NCBI GenBank assembly: GCA_963714065.1
Contig: OY970226.1
Span: 682,001 to 746,000, forward strand
Length of the DNA stretch: 64,000 nt
Direction: 5' to 3'
DNA from: JAZKID01 sp963714065
GTDB taxonomy: Bacteria > Pseudomonadota > Alphaproteobacteria > Rhizobiales > UBA4765
The notes under the pieces were generated by a model, which was not told the DNA's origin, did not search any database, and worked only from the letters and a program-made list of their open reading frames with translations. Position 1 is the stretch's first letter. Each line of letters opens with the position of its first letter. Below are positions 29,810-38,686 of this stretch, one piece after another. The translations under genes and the position numbers were made by a program.

Positions 29810-31494
29810 AAGCAAAAACCTACGGTAAGATTGCTTTCGCAGCGAAAGAACAGCGCTGGCTAATGACGGAAGTTGAGCCGCACGTCGCGCATCGTCTTAA
29901 AGCCATGTTCTTGCGCATCCCGCGCCATGAAACGAAAGTTTTTTCATTTCAGAACACGCCCGAAAATTGCGCGGACCTAGATTGGTTCCTTCGTCGATAT
30001 TCCATGCAGATTGAGCGCAACGACCTTGCGCGCTTACGGGGTGGTCGCATGGACTTTGAAATGCGCCGCGACGCGATCGAGCAAATCCTTTTACCTAATT
30101 GGAAGGCGGACCAAGCGATCACATTCCGCGAAGGTCTAGCGCCGTATCATTATCAGACTCAGGCGATCGAGGTTGCGCGACGTTTGGGGCGGCTTCTATT
30201 ACTTGACGACGTCGGGCTTGGCAAAACGGTTAGCGCAATCGGCGCTATATGCAGCAAAGAATTTCTGCCGGCCGCAGTCGTCGTCCAGGCGCATTTAACA
30301 TCACAATGGAAAACAAAATTTATCGAAAAATTTACGACGCTTAAAGTTCACATTATCAAGAAAACAAAGCCTTACGATCTGCCGCCGGCGGACGTTTACA
30401 TTTTCAGCTACTCAAAATTATTAGGCTGGGCGGACGTGGCCGCGACAGGCATTTTCAAGTCGGTTATTTTTGACGAGATTCAAGAGCTGCGCCACGGCGA
30501 GAAAACTGCAAAAGGCGCGATCGCCAAAGTGTTTTCAAACAGCGCAATTTTGCGCATGGGCTTGTCGGCAACGCCGATTTACAATTACGGCACCGAAACC
30601 TATCCGGTCGTGGATCTGATCGCCCCTGGCTTCCTGGGTGAATATAACGATTTTTGGCGCGAGTGGTGTTCGGGTAAGCTGGTCAAAGATCCTGACGCCC
30701 TTGGCACCTATCTTCGTGAGCATCATGTCGTGCTGCGGCGCAGGGACGTCGATATCGGCAAAGAAATGCCGCCGACGAATATGCTGCCGATCGAAGTTCC
30801 TTATGACGAGGAAGTCGAGGCTGACGAAATAGCCTTCGCGCGCATGCTGGCAATGAAAGTTATGTCGGGCACCTTCGAAGAACGCGGCCAAGCTGCCCGC
30901 GAGCTTGATGTTTATGCGCGGCGCATGACGGGCTTGGCGAAAGCGCGTCACGTCGCCGCCTATGTGCGCATGCTGTTACAGGCCGGAAAGCCGGTCCTCT
31001 TAGGCGGCTGGCACCGCGACGTTTATGTGCGCTGGCTGAATGATCTCGCCGAATTCAAGCCCCTTATGTTCACCGGATCTGAAACGTCAAAGCAAAAGGA
31101 CCGGATGAAGGAAGCATTTTTGCGTGGCGATTCAAATTTGCTAATTATTTCGCTGCGCTCGGGCGCGGGCTTGGACGGGCTTCAAGAAAGATGCTCGACG
31201 GTTGTGTTCGGTGAACTGGATTGGTCGCCACAAGTGCATCACCAGCTTATAGGCCGCCTTCGCCGACCAGGGCAAACAACTTGGCCGGTTGATGCCATTT
31301 TCCTTCACGCCGACGGCGGTTCTGATCCGCTTGTCCTGCAAGTCTGCGGCGTAAAAGCCAGCCAGCAAAAAGGCATTGTCGATCCTGGAACGGATCTCGG
31401 GCAAGTGCAGAGCGACAAGTCGCGCATCAAAAAACTAGCGCAGCTTTACCTTGATAGAACTGCCGATCGCGCAGCCGAAGCGAGGTTCGCATGA
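29800..31494 (+). CDS. SNF2-like superfamily 2 helicase/ATPase
   Basis: This 564-residue protein has SF2 motifs: Q/motif region PYHYQTQAIEVARRL, Walker A LDDVGLGKTVSAIGA, motif II DEIQ, motif III LSATPIYN and C-terminal helicase motifs V and VI (ISLRSGAGLDGLQ, HHQLIGRLRRPGQT). Phage SNF2-type proteins of this size act in replication or recombination. The start at 29800 overlaps the nuclease-like gene. Confidence 0.88.
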   Translation: MAMKAKTYGKIAFAAKEQRWLMTEVEPHVAHRLKAMFLRIPRHETKVFSFQNTPENCADLDWFLRRYSMQIERNDLARLRGGRMDFEMRRDAIEQILLPNWKADQAITFREGLAPYHYQTQAIEVARRLGRLLLLDDVGLGKTVSAIGAICSKEFLPAAVVVQAHLTSQWKTKFIEKFTTLKVHIIKKTKPYDLPPADVYIFSYSKLLGWADVAATGIFKSVIFDEIQELRHGEKTAKGAIAKVFSNSAILRMGLSATPIYNYGTETYPVVDLIAPGFLGEYNDFWREWCSGKLVKDPDALGTYLREHHVVLRRRDVDIGKEMPPTNMLPIEVPYDEEVEADEIAFARMLAMKVMSGTFEERGQAARELDVYARRMTGLAKARHVAAYVRMLLQAGKPVLLGGWHRDVYVRWLNDLAEFKPLMFTGSETSKQKDRMKEAFLRGDSNLLIISLRSGAGLDGLQERCSTVVFGELDWSPQVHHQLIGRLRRPGQTTWPVDAIFLHADGGSDPLVLQVCGVKASQQKGIVDPGTDLGQVQSDKSRIKKLAQLYLDRTADRAAEARFA

Positions 31495-31682
31495 CCGACT
31501 TCGTCCAGCTTCCGCTTGCGATTTTTGACTTGCTTTTGCATTCGCCGGCGCTTTACCGCGCGGATCGTATTTGGCTTGAACAGCGCGGCTTCTGCGAATG
31601 CGGCAAACTGATCTTGAAGCGCCCGATCTGGCTGAAAAACGAAAAGGCAGTCTGCACGGCATGCCTGAAAGGGGACGCATGA
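31491..31682 (+). CDS. small zinc-ribbon-like protein
   Basis: This 63-residue protein has CECGKLILKRPIWLKNEKAVCTAC, a four-Cys zinc ribbon candidate, after a helical N-terminus. It overlaps the genes on both sides by 4 bases. No further family is assigned. Confidence 0.6.
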   Translation: MTDFVQLPLAIFDLLLHSPALYRADRIWLEQRGFCECGKLILKRPIWLKNEKAVCTACLKGDA

Positions 31683-32002
31683 CTGTCTACATCGACGACA
31701 TGCACAAAGCGCCGATCGGAAAATTCAGGCGCATGAAAATGTCGCACATGATTGCTGACACGGAAGAAGAATTACACGCAATGGCCGACAAGATCGGCGT
31801 CGCGCGCAAGTGGTATCAGGGCGATCATTACGACATTTGCATGTCAAAGCGCACCCTAGCTGTGCAACTCGGCGCACGCGAAATCACCATGAAGCAATTG
31901 GCTTGCATGGCCGGTCTGCGCCGAATGGGGAAGCCTATGGGTGATCCTGAAACGGCGATCGCGCGGCGCTGGCCGCAATTCTATGGCGGGGCGACACAAT
32001 GA
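31679..32002 (+). CDS. DUF4031-family protein
   Basis: This 107-residue protein has the family pattern MTVYIDDM near the start, then MSHMIADTEEELHAMADKIGVARKWYQGDHYDICMSKRTLAVQLGA in order. The role is unknown. The start codon at 31679 overlaps the previous stop and the end overlaps the ASCH gene. Confidence 0.8.
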   Translation: MTVYIDDMHKAPIGKFRRMKMSHMIADTEEELHAMADKIGVARKWYQGDHYDICMSKRTLAVQLGAREITMKQLACMAGLRRMGKPMGDPETAIARRWPQFYGGATQ

Positions 32003-32479
32003 AGGCAATCACCATTTACCAGCCTTGGGCGTCGCTGATCATGGCCGGCGCGAAGCGTTATGAATTCCGCAAATGGGATTTTAGCGGGCGCGGTTATTCT
32101 TCGCTTGTCGGTGAGCGCATCGTTATTCACGCAGCCACGCGCAAGATCCGCGAAGCCGAATTATTGGAGATCCGCGCGCAGAGTCGAGGCGGGCGATCCG
32201 TCGCTTATTGCCGCGCGCGCATTGCCGCTTTTGAACCGCGCCATTGTTGCCGCCCGCGCGAAAGAAAATATCCTGACGCTTTCCGCAGGGCTTGGCACGG
32301 CGGTTTTAGGCGCGCCTGTGAACGCATACGACCTGTTCAAAGGCAAAGTGGAAGATCCAAGCTGGATCGACCAAGACGTGTTCGCCTGGCCGCTTTCGGA
32401 GATCCGCGCATGGCAGCCGCCCGTCGAATGTCGCGGGCTGCAAGGCTTTTGGAATTGGCCTTTTAGGGTGCCGTCATGA
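31999..32479 (+). pseudogene. ASCH-domain protein, frameshifted
   Basis: The first part (from ATG 31999: MKAITIYQPWASLIMAGAKRYEFRKWDF..., to about 32181) has the ASCH-fold start. The rest continues only in another frame, VEAGDPSLIAARALPLL...SAGLGTAVLG...WPLSEIRAWQPPVECRGLQGFWNWPF, to the stop at 32477-32479. Removing one base near 32182 (after GCG CAG) joins the two parts into a normal ASCH protein of about 159 residues. A decayed gene, an assembly error or programmed slippage are possible. Confidence 0.75.
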
Positions 32480-33198
32480 GCAGATCCGAAAGAACGACAG
32501 TTCGGCGGTTGGTGATCCGAAGCGGACCGGAAAAAAACTTCACCATTTTATCGCGGCATTTTTTGCAGGACGAGCGCTTATCCGCGCCCGCCCTAGCGAT
32601 CGGCGTCTATGTGCTTTCGCAAGCGCCGACGTGGGAAGTGCGCCCGCGCCAACTCGCCGCTTATTTCGGCTTTGGCAAAAACAAGATCTACGACGTTTTG
32701 AATGAGCTGGCGACTGCCGGCTATGTCGCGCGGCGACGGCTGAAAAATGAAAAAGGTTTTTTCGACGGCTGCGAATACGTCATTTGCGACGACAAGGGCA
32801 TGATCGGAGAGGTGAAGGCCGAATGGCGCGAGGCCGGCACCCCCGCGCTTGGCGAAAGCCAGGCGGAAGCCGCTGACGAAGATTCAATGGCTTACGAGGA
32901 AGAAGCCGAAGCGGAGGCACCCGAACAAAGCGTTGAAGGGGAAAGGGATTTATCCGCGCATCCATGTCCCGAAAACAGGGACACGGATAGGGTTTCAACT
33001 CCACGTCCCTGTTTACGGGGCACCGCTAATAGGGACACCGTAGAAAGAAAAGATATATATAAATCCCCCCATAGTCCCCCCACGGCGGCTGCTGCGCTAA
33101 GGGCGCAGCCGCCTTTGGGGGAGAAAAAGCGCCCGACCCGCCGAAGCGCCGCCCGACCCTTCGTGATTTTTCGAAGTTCTGCGAGGATAACAACCTGA
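32476..33198 (+). CDS. phage replication-initiation-like protein, N-terminal part
   Basis: This 240-residue frame has a winged-helix domain (residues about 20-95: LSRHFLQDERLSAPALAIGVYVLSQAP... IYDVLNELATAGYVARRRL) and a long acidic linker. After about residue 217 it becomes Arg/Ser rich and non-conserved, because the likely original reading frame changes at GAGAAAAAG (33121-33129). It is the front half of the gene that continues at 33129-34013. ATG 32476 overlaps the end of the ASCH gene. Confidence 0.65.
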   Translation: MSRSERTTVRRLVIRSGPEKNFTILSRHFLQDERLSAPALAIGVYVLSQAPTWEVRPRQLAAYFGFGKNKIYDVLNELATAGYVARRRLKNEKGFFDGCEYVICDDKGMIGEVKAEWREAGTPALGESQAEAADEDSMAYEEEAEAEAPEQSVEGERDLSAHPCPENRDTDRVSTPRPCLRGTANRDTVERKDIYKSPHSPPTAAAALRAQPPLGEKKRPTRRSAARPFVIFRSSARITT

Positions 33199-33287
33199 AA
33201 CCGTTCCGGCGTGACCGGCAACGCGACAAGGCTTCGCAAGCGTGTGATCGGCTCGACGAAATCGAAGCGCACAAGGCTTACGGCTGC

Positions 33288-34013
33288 TTGCGAAATTACA
33301 TCACCACGTTCAAGGCAACGCTGGCGAAATGGCATGCGCAGGGTGAGCAAGGATCGCCACCGATCTTCAATCTGTTCGATTATTTCCAGGACAAGGCTTG
33401 GCGAAAGATGGGCATCCCTTCTGACCCGCTCGAGCTTCCGAAACCGCCTAGCGTCGATGCGCAGCTCTGCCGGCGTGTGCTTGATCGCAACAAGCCAGGG
33501 CGTGACCATGCCTGGGCGCATTGGCATGCGGAGGAAAGCGAACACTGGCAGGATTGGGATAGGTTTTTCAAAGCGCACGGCTTCGACGGTGCGCCGATAA
33601 GGGTTGCCGACAGCACCGATGAATACTGCGGCGCTCATGCCGGCGCGCGCGGCTGGCGCTTTCCGTCACCGATTCCGAACGCTGCGGCAGAGCTGGTCGG
33701 CTGGAACGAAGCCAGCGACGAAATCCGAAACGCCTTTTTGCAATTGAAAAAACTCTACAACGAAGATGCGCTCTGCGCGCTTGCCGAAGAAGAATACGTT
33801 TGGACGTTGTGGCAGAGCATGGACGAATTCAACCGCGCCGACGCGCTTGCGCTCTGGCCGGCGCATCATGTCGAGTTCAGGAAAACTTACAGCGAATGGG
33901 TGATTAAAAAGATCGGCGGCGACAAGCCCGCCTTTCCACGCCCAAGCGAATATCTGCTTGGAATTGAGCAGGGCTATTTTCAGCATCTTAAAAAAGAAAA
34001 GGCGTTAGCATGA
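33288..34013 (+). CDS. phage replication-like protein, C-terminal part
   Basis: The frame read from TTG 33288 continues upstream without a stop to 33075, and the upstream part (PTLRDFSKFCEDNNLKPFRRDRQRDK) looks conserved, yet there is no ATG, GTG or TTG in it before 33288. It is therefore better read as the second half of the 32476 gene, joined by a -1 shift near 33129. The 240 or so residues include LRNYITTFKATLAKWHAQGE and Trp/Trp-rich helices. It overlaps the next gene by 4 bases. Confidence 0.6.
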   Translation: MRNYITTFKATLAKWHAQGEQGSPPIFNLFDYFQDKAWRKMGIPSDPLELPKPPSVDAQLCRRVLDRNKPGRDHAWAHWHAEESEHWQDWDRFFKAHGFDGAPIRVADSTDEYCGAHAGARGWRFPSPIPNAAAELVGWNEASDEIRNAFLQLKKLYNEDALCALAEEEYVWTLWQSMDEFNRADALALWPAHHVEFRKTYSEWVIKKIGGDKPAFPRPSEYLLGIEQGYFQHLKKEKALA

Positions 34014-34768
34014 AAAAAGAAGTCCCGATCGACAAATTATTGCAATGGGCTTACGGCGACGAGCTTTTGAAAAATCCTAATTTGCTCGAGCCTGGCACGC
34101 TGGCGTCGATCTACGGACCCATGCTGAAATTCGGGCAGTATTATTGCAGGATCGACCAGGCAAGCGGCGGCGATTGGCCGTGGATGCCTGAAATTGCAGG
34201 ACCGCCGCACGTCGATGCGCTGAAACTTGACGCTGCGGTCGCGGGGCTGAAATCATACGAAATACCCTGGCCTGAATCGAAAGAATATATCATGGGAGCG
34301 CTGGCGCCCATGACACCCGATGATGACAGCCGCCTAAAATATAACGCGCCAGGCGTGAAGGGAATGATCATCACATGCGCGACGCTGAAACATACGCCGC
34401 AATGGGGACCTGAAATTCCAAAGCCGAATGGCATCACGGCAGGGCGGAACAATGTCATGGTCGTGCCGCCGAAGGGTTCCGGCGAACGGATCTACAAGGA
34501 CGGTGCGCATTGCCCGCTCATCTATGAACCGAAGCATGCGGAAGTTGCGCGTGAGCGAATCGAATACGCGGCTTGGCATGGGGCGATTCGCAAAATTGCC
34601 GACGACCTGGCCGATAATCTGACCGCTCACCGGCCAATATCCCCAATGGCAGCCGAACGCCCTTGGGCGGGGGAACAAAACCGCGAAACGCGCATTCTGT
34701 ATTGTATTCCGCGCCCTTCGCGCACCGATGAAGTCCTGCCCGCGACAGCCGCCGTTGCCGCGAATTGA
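34010..34768 (+). CDS. conserved phage protein of unknown role
   Basis: This 252-residue protein has conserved-looking segments (LLQWAYGDELLKNP, SIYGPMLKFGQYY, YEIPWPESKEYIMGALAP) and a Pro/Ala-rich C-terminus. It is the last gene before an apparent terminator at 34845, which closes the early region. Position after the replication gene suggests a late-early function. Confidence 0.6.
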   Translation: MKKEVPIDKLLQWAYGDELLKNPNLLEPGTLASIYGPMLKFGQYYCRIDQASGGDWPWMPEIAGPPHVDALKLDAAVAGLKSYEIPWPESKEYIMGALAPMTPDDDSRLKYNAPGVKGMIITCATLKHTPQWGPEIPKPNGITAGRNNVMVVPPKGSGERIYKDGAHCPLIYEPKHAEVARERIEYAAWHGAIRKIADDLADNLTAHRPISPMAAERPWAGEQNRETRILYCIPRPSRTDEVLPATAAVAAN

Positions 34769-34844
34769 CTTTTTATTTTCGACCCCTTGACTGCAAGTCG
34801 AAACTTGACCATCCTCCGAAGCATACCAATTTGACTCCAGACGC

Positions 34845-34873
34845 CCCGCCGGAACCTTCCGAGCGGGGTTTCG
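34845..34873 (+). terminator. intrinsic terminator, end of the early region
   Basis: The stem CCCCGC-CGGAA with loop CC pairs with TTCCG-a-GCGGGG and is followed by TTT. It lies 77 bases after the stop at 34768 and before the late gene at 34890. Short T-run, so efficiency is uncertain. Confidence 0.6.
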
Positions 34874-34889
34874 CATTTGTGGGGATGCT

Positions 34890-35672
34890 ATGGCTCAACC
34901 AGCTTTGTATCTCGACGTGCGCGATAATATCGCCCCGCTCATTGCGCGCATTACTGAATATGAACGCAAGAGCATTCCTTTTGTCACAGCTTACGCGCTG
35001 ACGAAAACCGGCCAGGACGTGAAGGCTGGCGAGATCAAGGAAATGGAAGCGGTCTTTGACAGGCCGACGCGCTTTGCGCTCAATTCCCTTTTCCTGCAAA
35101 CGGCGACAAAGCAAACGCTGACGGCGATCGTGCATTTCAAGGACGGCTTCGGGTCGATCCCTGCTTGGCGCTATCTGCAACCGCAGATCATGGGCGGTGG
35201 GCGTCGGCACAAGAGCTTTGAAAAGGCGCTCATTCGTGCGGGCTTAATGAAGTCCGACGAATACGCCATGCCAGGCAAGGGCGTGGCGCTCGACGCATAC
35301 GGCAATATGAAGGGCGGACTTATCACCCGCATCCTTTCCGATATCGGCGCTAACACTGACCCGTTGTCCAACAGCACGGCGCGGTCGAGGCGGACGAAGA
35401 AAGGAAGGGCGCGTGGCCGCTACTTCGTGCTGCGGCCAGAGCAGGAGTTCGGGTCGTCCACGTCCACCCGCGACGTGCAGCCAGGCATCTACCATCGAAA
35501 GGGCACCGCCGACGTGGTGCCGGTCATCGTGTTCACAGGTGCGCCTTCATACAAGAAGCGCTTTGCCTTCTTTGAAAAGGGACGGGAGATCTTCGGCAAT
35601 AGGTTCGGCTACTGGTTCGCCGAAGGCTGGGCGCGCTTCGCGCCTCGGTCAACCTTGAGGAAGGCAGCTTGA
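34890..35672 (+). CDS. minor tail/head-tail protein, gpZ-like
   Basis: This 260-residue protein has the pattern LDVRDNIAPLIARITEYERKSIPFVTAYALTKTGQDVK, FDRPTRFALNSLF and LDAYGNMKGGLIT, as in phage minor tail proteins of the gpZ type. Here it is placed before the terminase genes, whereas in lambda Z lies between FII and U. It is followed by a 104-base gap rich in C tracts. Confidence 0.6.
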   Translation: MAQPALYLDVRDNIAPLIARITEYERKSIPFVTAYALTKTGQDVKAGEIKEMEAVFDRPTRFALNSLFLQTATKQTLTAIVHFKDGFGSIPAWRYLQPQIMGGGRRHKSFEKALIRAGLMKSDEYAMPGKGVALDAYGNMKGGLITRILSDIGANTDPLSNSTARSRRTKKGRARGRYFVLRPEQEFGSSTSTRDVQPGIYHRKGTADVVPVIVFTGAPSYKKRFAFFEKGREIFGNRFGYWFAEGWARFAPRSTLRKAA

Positions 35673-35776
35673 CGGGGCACCCCCCCCCTTTGGGTCCTTC
35701 CCCATGCCCCCCTCCTTGCGAGTAATTCGAACCCCGAAGTTTTTCCAGCTAACCAGTTTCAAAATCAGGGTTGACG
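35673..35776. other. C-tract intergenic segment before terminase, possible cos region
   Basis: The gap between the gpZ-like and terminase small-subunit genes contains a run of nine C (about 35682-35690) and two further C-runs (CCCCATGCCCCCC). Lambda-type gpA phages carry cos just before the terminase genes, so this is the expected place. No cos cleavage consensus can be assigned by eye. Confidence 0.35.
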
Positions 35777-36412
35777 ATGTTGACGCAGCCGACAACTTCA
35801 GTTGACGGCGCGCCAAGCGTCGTAATGTGGTCGATCAAGCAGATCCATGAGCGCGACCGCGTTTCAAAACAGGCCGTTTCCAAAAAGGTGAAGGAACTGG
35901 TCGAGAAGCACGGCCTGGCGGTCGAGCGCGACGGGCAAGGCCGGATCGCTGCCGTAAATGTCGTTCAATACGATCTCTTGCGGAAGCGGTTTAACGATCC
36001 AGCCAAGGCGCAAGCGCCGAAGCCGGAAGCTGCCGCCGCGTCAGCGCCGCAGCCGCAGTCCGAAACATACGAAGAAGCGCGCCGGCAAGCGACATGGCAC
36101 GAAGCGGAGCGCCGGCGGCTCGAGCTGGAAGAAATTCGCGGCAAACTGATCAGAGTCGATCGCTTGTCCGATGCCGTTCTTGAGATCGGCGGCGACATAA
36201 ATTTGATTATCGACCGGCTGCCGACACAGGCCGACGAGCTGGCCGCAACGGTCGGGCGCGACGGACCGCACGGCTTGCGGGTTGCCTTGAAGCAGCTTGC
36301 CGTAAAAATGCGGGAAGACATTGCTGAAAAAATGGCGGTGATCGCGGAGCGCGCACCGAAGATCGAAACTGAGCCGAAAGGGGAAACGACTGACCAGGCG
36401 GTGCCGTTGTGA
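35777..36412 (+). CDS. terminase small subunit (Nu1-like)
   Basis: This 211-residue protein begins MLTQPTTSVDGAPSV. It has a DNA-binding-like N-terminal region (HERDRVSKQAVSKKVKELVEKHGL), a charged linker and a C-terminal helical half (LSDAVLEIGGDINLIIDRLP...ALKQLAVKMREDIAEKMAVI). Nu1 recognises cos and feeds it to the large subunit. A TTG at 35771 is an alternative start. It overlaps the large-subunit gene by 4 bases. Confidence 0.78.
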   Translation: MLTQPTTSVDGAPSVVMWSIKQIHERDRVSKQAVSKKVKELVEKHGLAVERDGQGRIAAVNVVQYDLLRKRFNDPAKAQAPKPEAAAASAPQPQSETYEEARRQATWHEAERRRLELEEIRGKLIRVDRLSDAVLEIGGDINLIIDRLPTQADELAATVGRDGPHGLRVALKQLAVKMREDIAEKMAVIAERAPKIETEPKGETTDQAVPL

Positions 36413-38466
36413 GCGCGCATCCTGGCGCATTGCATTTCCTGGCGTCGCGCCTGGCGCTGGCTATCCGCCCGCCGCAGCCGATGCCGTTTTCGAAATGGTT
36501 GCCGCAAAATATCGTCCTGGTCGACGGACCGGCGGCCGGCGAACCGTGGAGTCCTGACGGCGCGCCTTATCTGCCAGGCATTGCGGATTGCTTAACTGAC
36601 GACCATCCCTGCAATTGGGTGACGGTCAGGAAATCGCAGCAATCGGCGGTGTCCGTGCTGGCGATCGCCTGGTGCCTTTACGTTGCAGAGCGTGAGCCGG
36701 CAAACATGCTTTACGGCATGCCGAATATCGACGCGCTGCGCGAGCTGAATTCGCAAAAGCTGCAACCGATGATCGACGCTTGGCAAAGGCGCATCAAAAG
36801 GACGGTGATTTATCCGCAGACGTCGCGCTCTGGCATGGGATCGACGGCTGGCGAAAAGAAGTTCAACGGCGGCTATCTGGCGCTGGCGAACGCAAACGCG
36901 GTGATGGACCTTTCGTCGAAAACCATCAAGAAGGGGGTAAAAGACGAAGTCTCGAAATGGCAGGATATTCCAGGTTACGGCGATCCCGAAGAACTGTTTT
37001 TCGGTCGCTTCACCGCTTTTCGCAAAACGAAAAGTTTTAAGATCCTCGAAATTTCGACGCCGGAAGTGGACACCGGCGACAATAGCGGAAATACCGACGG
37101 CCATTGCCGCATCGATTTATCGTTTCAGAGATCCGACCAGCGCTTTTGGAATTGCCCTTGCCCGAACTGCAAGGAATTTTTCGTGCATGAGTTTGAGCGC
37201 CTTCTGATCGACGCCGATCATCCGCACAAAACGACGTATGAATGTCCTCATTGCGGGCATCATATCAGCGAAGCGGAACGGGTCGTTGCGGTCCGTGCCG
37301 GCAAGTGGGTGCCAAAATTCCCTAACGAGGGACGCGATCCAGGCTTTCACATCGATGCGTTTATTTCGATGATGATGAGCTATGAGGCGATCGCCGAAGA
37401 TTTTCTTACTGCCAAAACGGAGTCGCAAAAAAAGACGTTCACGAACACGGTGCTTGGGCTGCCTTACAAATATCGCGGCGACGCGCCCGATTATGTGAAG
37501 ATCCTCGAGCGCCGCGAAGCGGATCTGAAACAAGGTCACATTCCGCCGACGGGCTTGATACTCACGGCCTTCGCCGACGTGCAGATGCGCGGCATTTGGC
37601 TTGAGATCGTGGCGGTCGCGCCGAATAGGGAAAACTGGCTTGTCGACGCGCGCTACATCGACGGCGACACGGCAGATCCGAAAGGTCCTGTTTTCGAACA
37701 ACTCAAGCGCGAAACGATTGATCGGGAATTTCCCGATGCGTTCGGGCGTGAGCGCAAGCTGGACGCGCTCGGCATCGACTCCGGTTATCGGTCGCATATC
37801 GTTTATGCTTGGGTGCGCAATAACCAGCGTCCGCACCCCGACACTGGCAGGGATATGATCCTCGCCACGAAGGGCTTGAAGGGCTGGGCGGGGCGCGCAG
37901 CGATCGGGCAGCCGTCCCTTGTCGATATCGACCTGGGCGGAAAGAAGATCAAGGAAGGCGCGAAAGTTTGGGGCTTAGGCACCTGGCCGTTGAAGTCGCA
38001 AGTCTACTCGCAACTGCGCATTGAAATGCCAGCGCCGCCGGCAGCTCCGATCGCGCCGGAAGGTTACTGTCACTTCGGCGCATGGGTCGATGAAAACTAT
38101 TTTAAGCAGCTCACGGCGGAAGTGCTGCAAGACATAAAATATCGCGGGCGGGTCACTGGCCGCGAATGGGTGAAGCAAGGTCCTAACCATTTCCTTGACT
38201 GCCGAGTCGGTAACTTTGCGCTTTGGGAATATCTCGGCATTTCGTCGTCAACGCCCGACCAATGGGTCGCCTTGGCGCGCGCGCGCGGCTTGCCGGAAGA
38301 AATGACCAAGGTGGATCTGTTCACGCCGCGCGCCGTGGCAAAAGTGGTGGACGTGAAAGACGCAGATAAGGCGATCGAAAAACGGAAAGATGCGGACCGC
38401 AAGAAAGCGCCCGAAATCTCCGAAGCGGCAAAAGATTATTTGGCCGGTTACGACATCAAACTTTAA
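36409..38466 (+). CDS. terminase large subunit, gpA family
   Basis: This 685-residue protein has the gpA-type motifs: a Walker-A-like WVTVRKSQQSAVS in the ATPase domain, then a Cys4 motif (CPCPNCKEF...YECPHCGHH) and an endonuclease domain (LTAFADVQMRGIWLEI..., ALGIDSGYRSHIVYAWVRNN). The family packages DNA from cos sites as a hetero-oligomer with Nu1. The gene overlaps the small-subunit gene. Confidence 0.93.
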   Translation: MSAHPGALHFLASRLALAIRPPQPMPFSKWLPQNIVLVDGPAAGEPWSPDGAPYLPGIADCLTDDHPCNWVTVRKSQQSAVSVLAIAWCLYVAEREPANMLYGMPNIDALRELNSQKLQPMIDAWQRRIKRTVIYPQTSRSGMGSTAGEKKFNGGYLALANANAVMDLSSKTIKKGVKDEVSKWQDIPGYGDPEELFFGRFTAFRKTKSFKILEISTPEVDTGDNSGNTDGHCRIDLSFQRSDQRFWNCPCPNCKEFFVHEFERLLIDADHPHKTTYECPHCGHHISEAERVVAVRAGKWVPKFPNEGRDPGFHIDAFISMMMSYEAIAEDFLTAKTESQKKTFTNTVLGLPYKYRGDAPDYVKILERREADLKQGHIPPTGLILTAFADVQMRGIWLEIVAVAPNRENWLVDARYIDGDTADPKGPVFEQLKRETIDREFPDAFGRERKLDALGIDSGYRSHIVYAWVRNNQRPHPDTGRDMILATKGLKGWAGRAAIGQPSLVDIDLGGKKIKEGAKVWGLGTWPLKSQVYSQLRIEMPAPPAAPIAPEGYCHFGAWVDENYFKQLTAEVLQDIKYRGRVTGREWVKQGPNHFLDCRVGNFALWEYLGISSSTPDQWVALARARGLPEEMTKVDLFTPRAVAKVVDVKDADKAIEKRKDADRKKAPEISEAAKDYLAGYDIKL

Positions 38467-38476
38467 GGGCTGGTAA

Positions 38477-38683
38477 ATGACAACTGCGCTGACTCAAACC
38501 GATATCGACAAGCTGGAAAAAGCGATCGCGCGCGGCATCCGCCGCGTTCAATACACTTCCGGCACGGTCGAATATCAATCTACCGCCGACATGCTGAAAG
38601 CTCTTGCCTACGCGAAGGATGCGATCGCTACGGCAAGCGCAAAGCAAACGACTTCAACTCTGGCCGTCTTTGATCGCGGGTGA
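38477..38683 (+). CDS. head-tail connector, gpW family
   Basis: This 68-residue protein has the same length as lambda gpW and the typical RGIRRVQYTSGTVEYQSTADMLKAL helix-hairpin pattern. gpW sits below the portal and is needed to keep DNA in the head. Located between terminase and portal exactly as in lambda. Confidence 0.85.
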   Translation: MTTALTQTDIDKLEKAIARGIRRVQYTSGTVEYQSTADMLKALAYAKDAIATASAKQTTSTLAVFDRG

Positions 38684-38686
38684 TTC

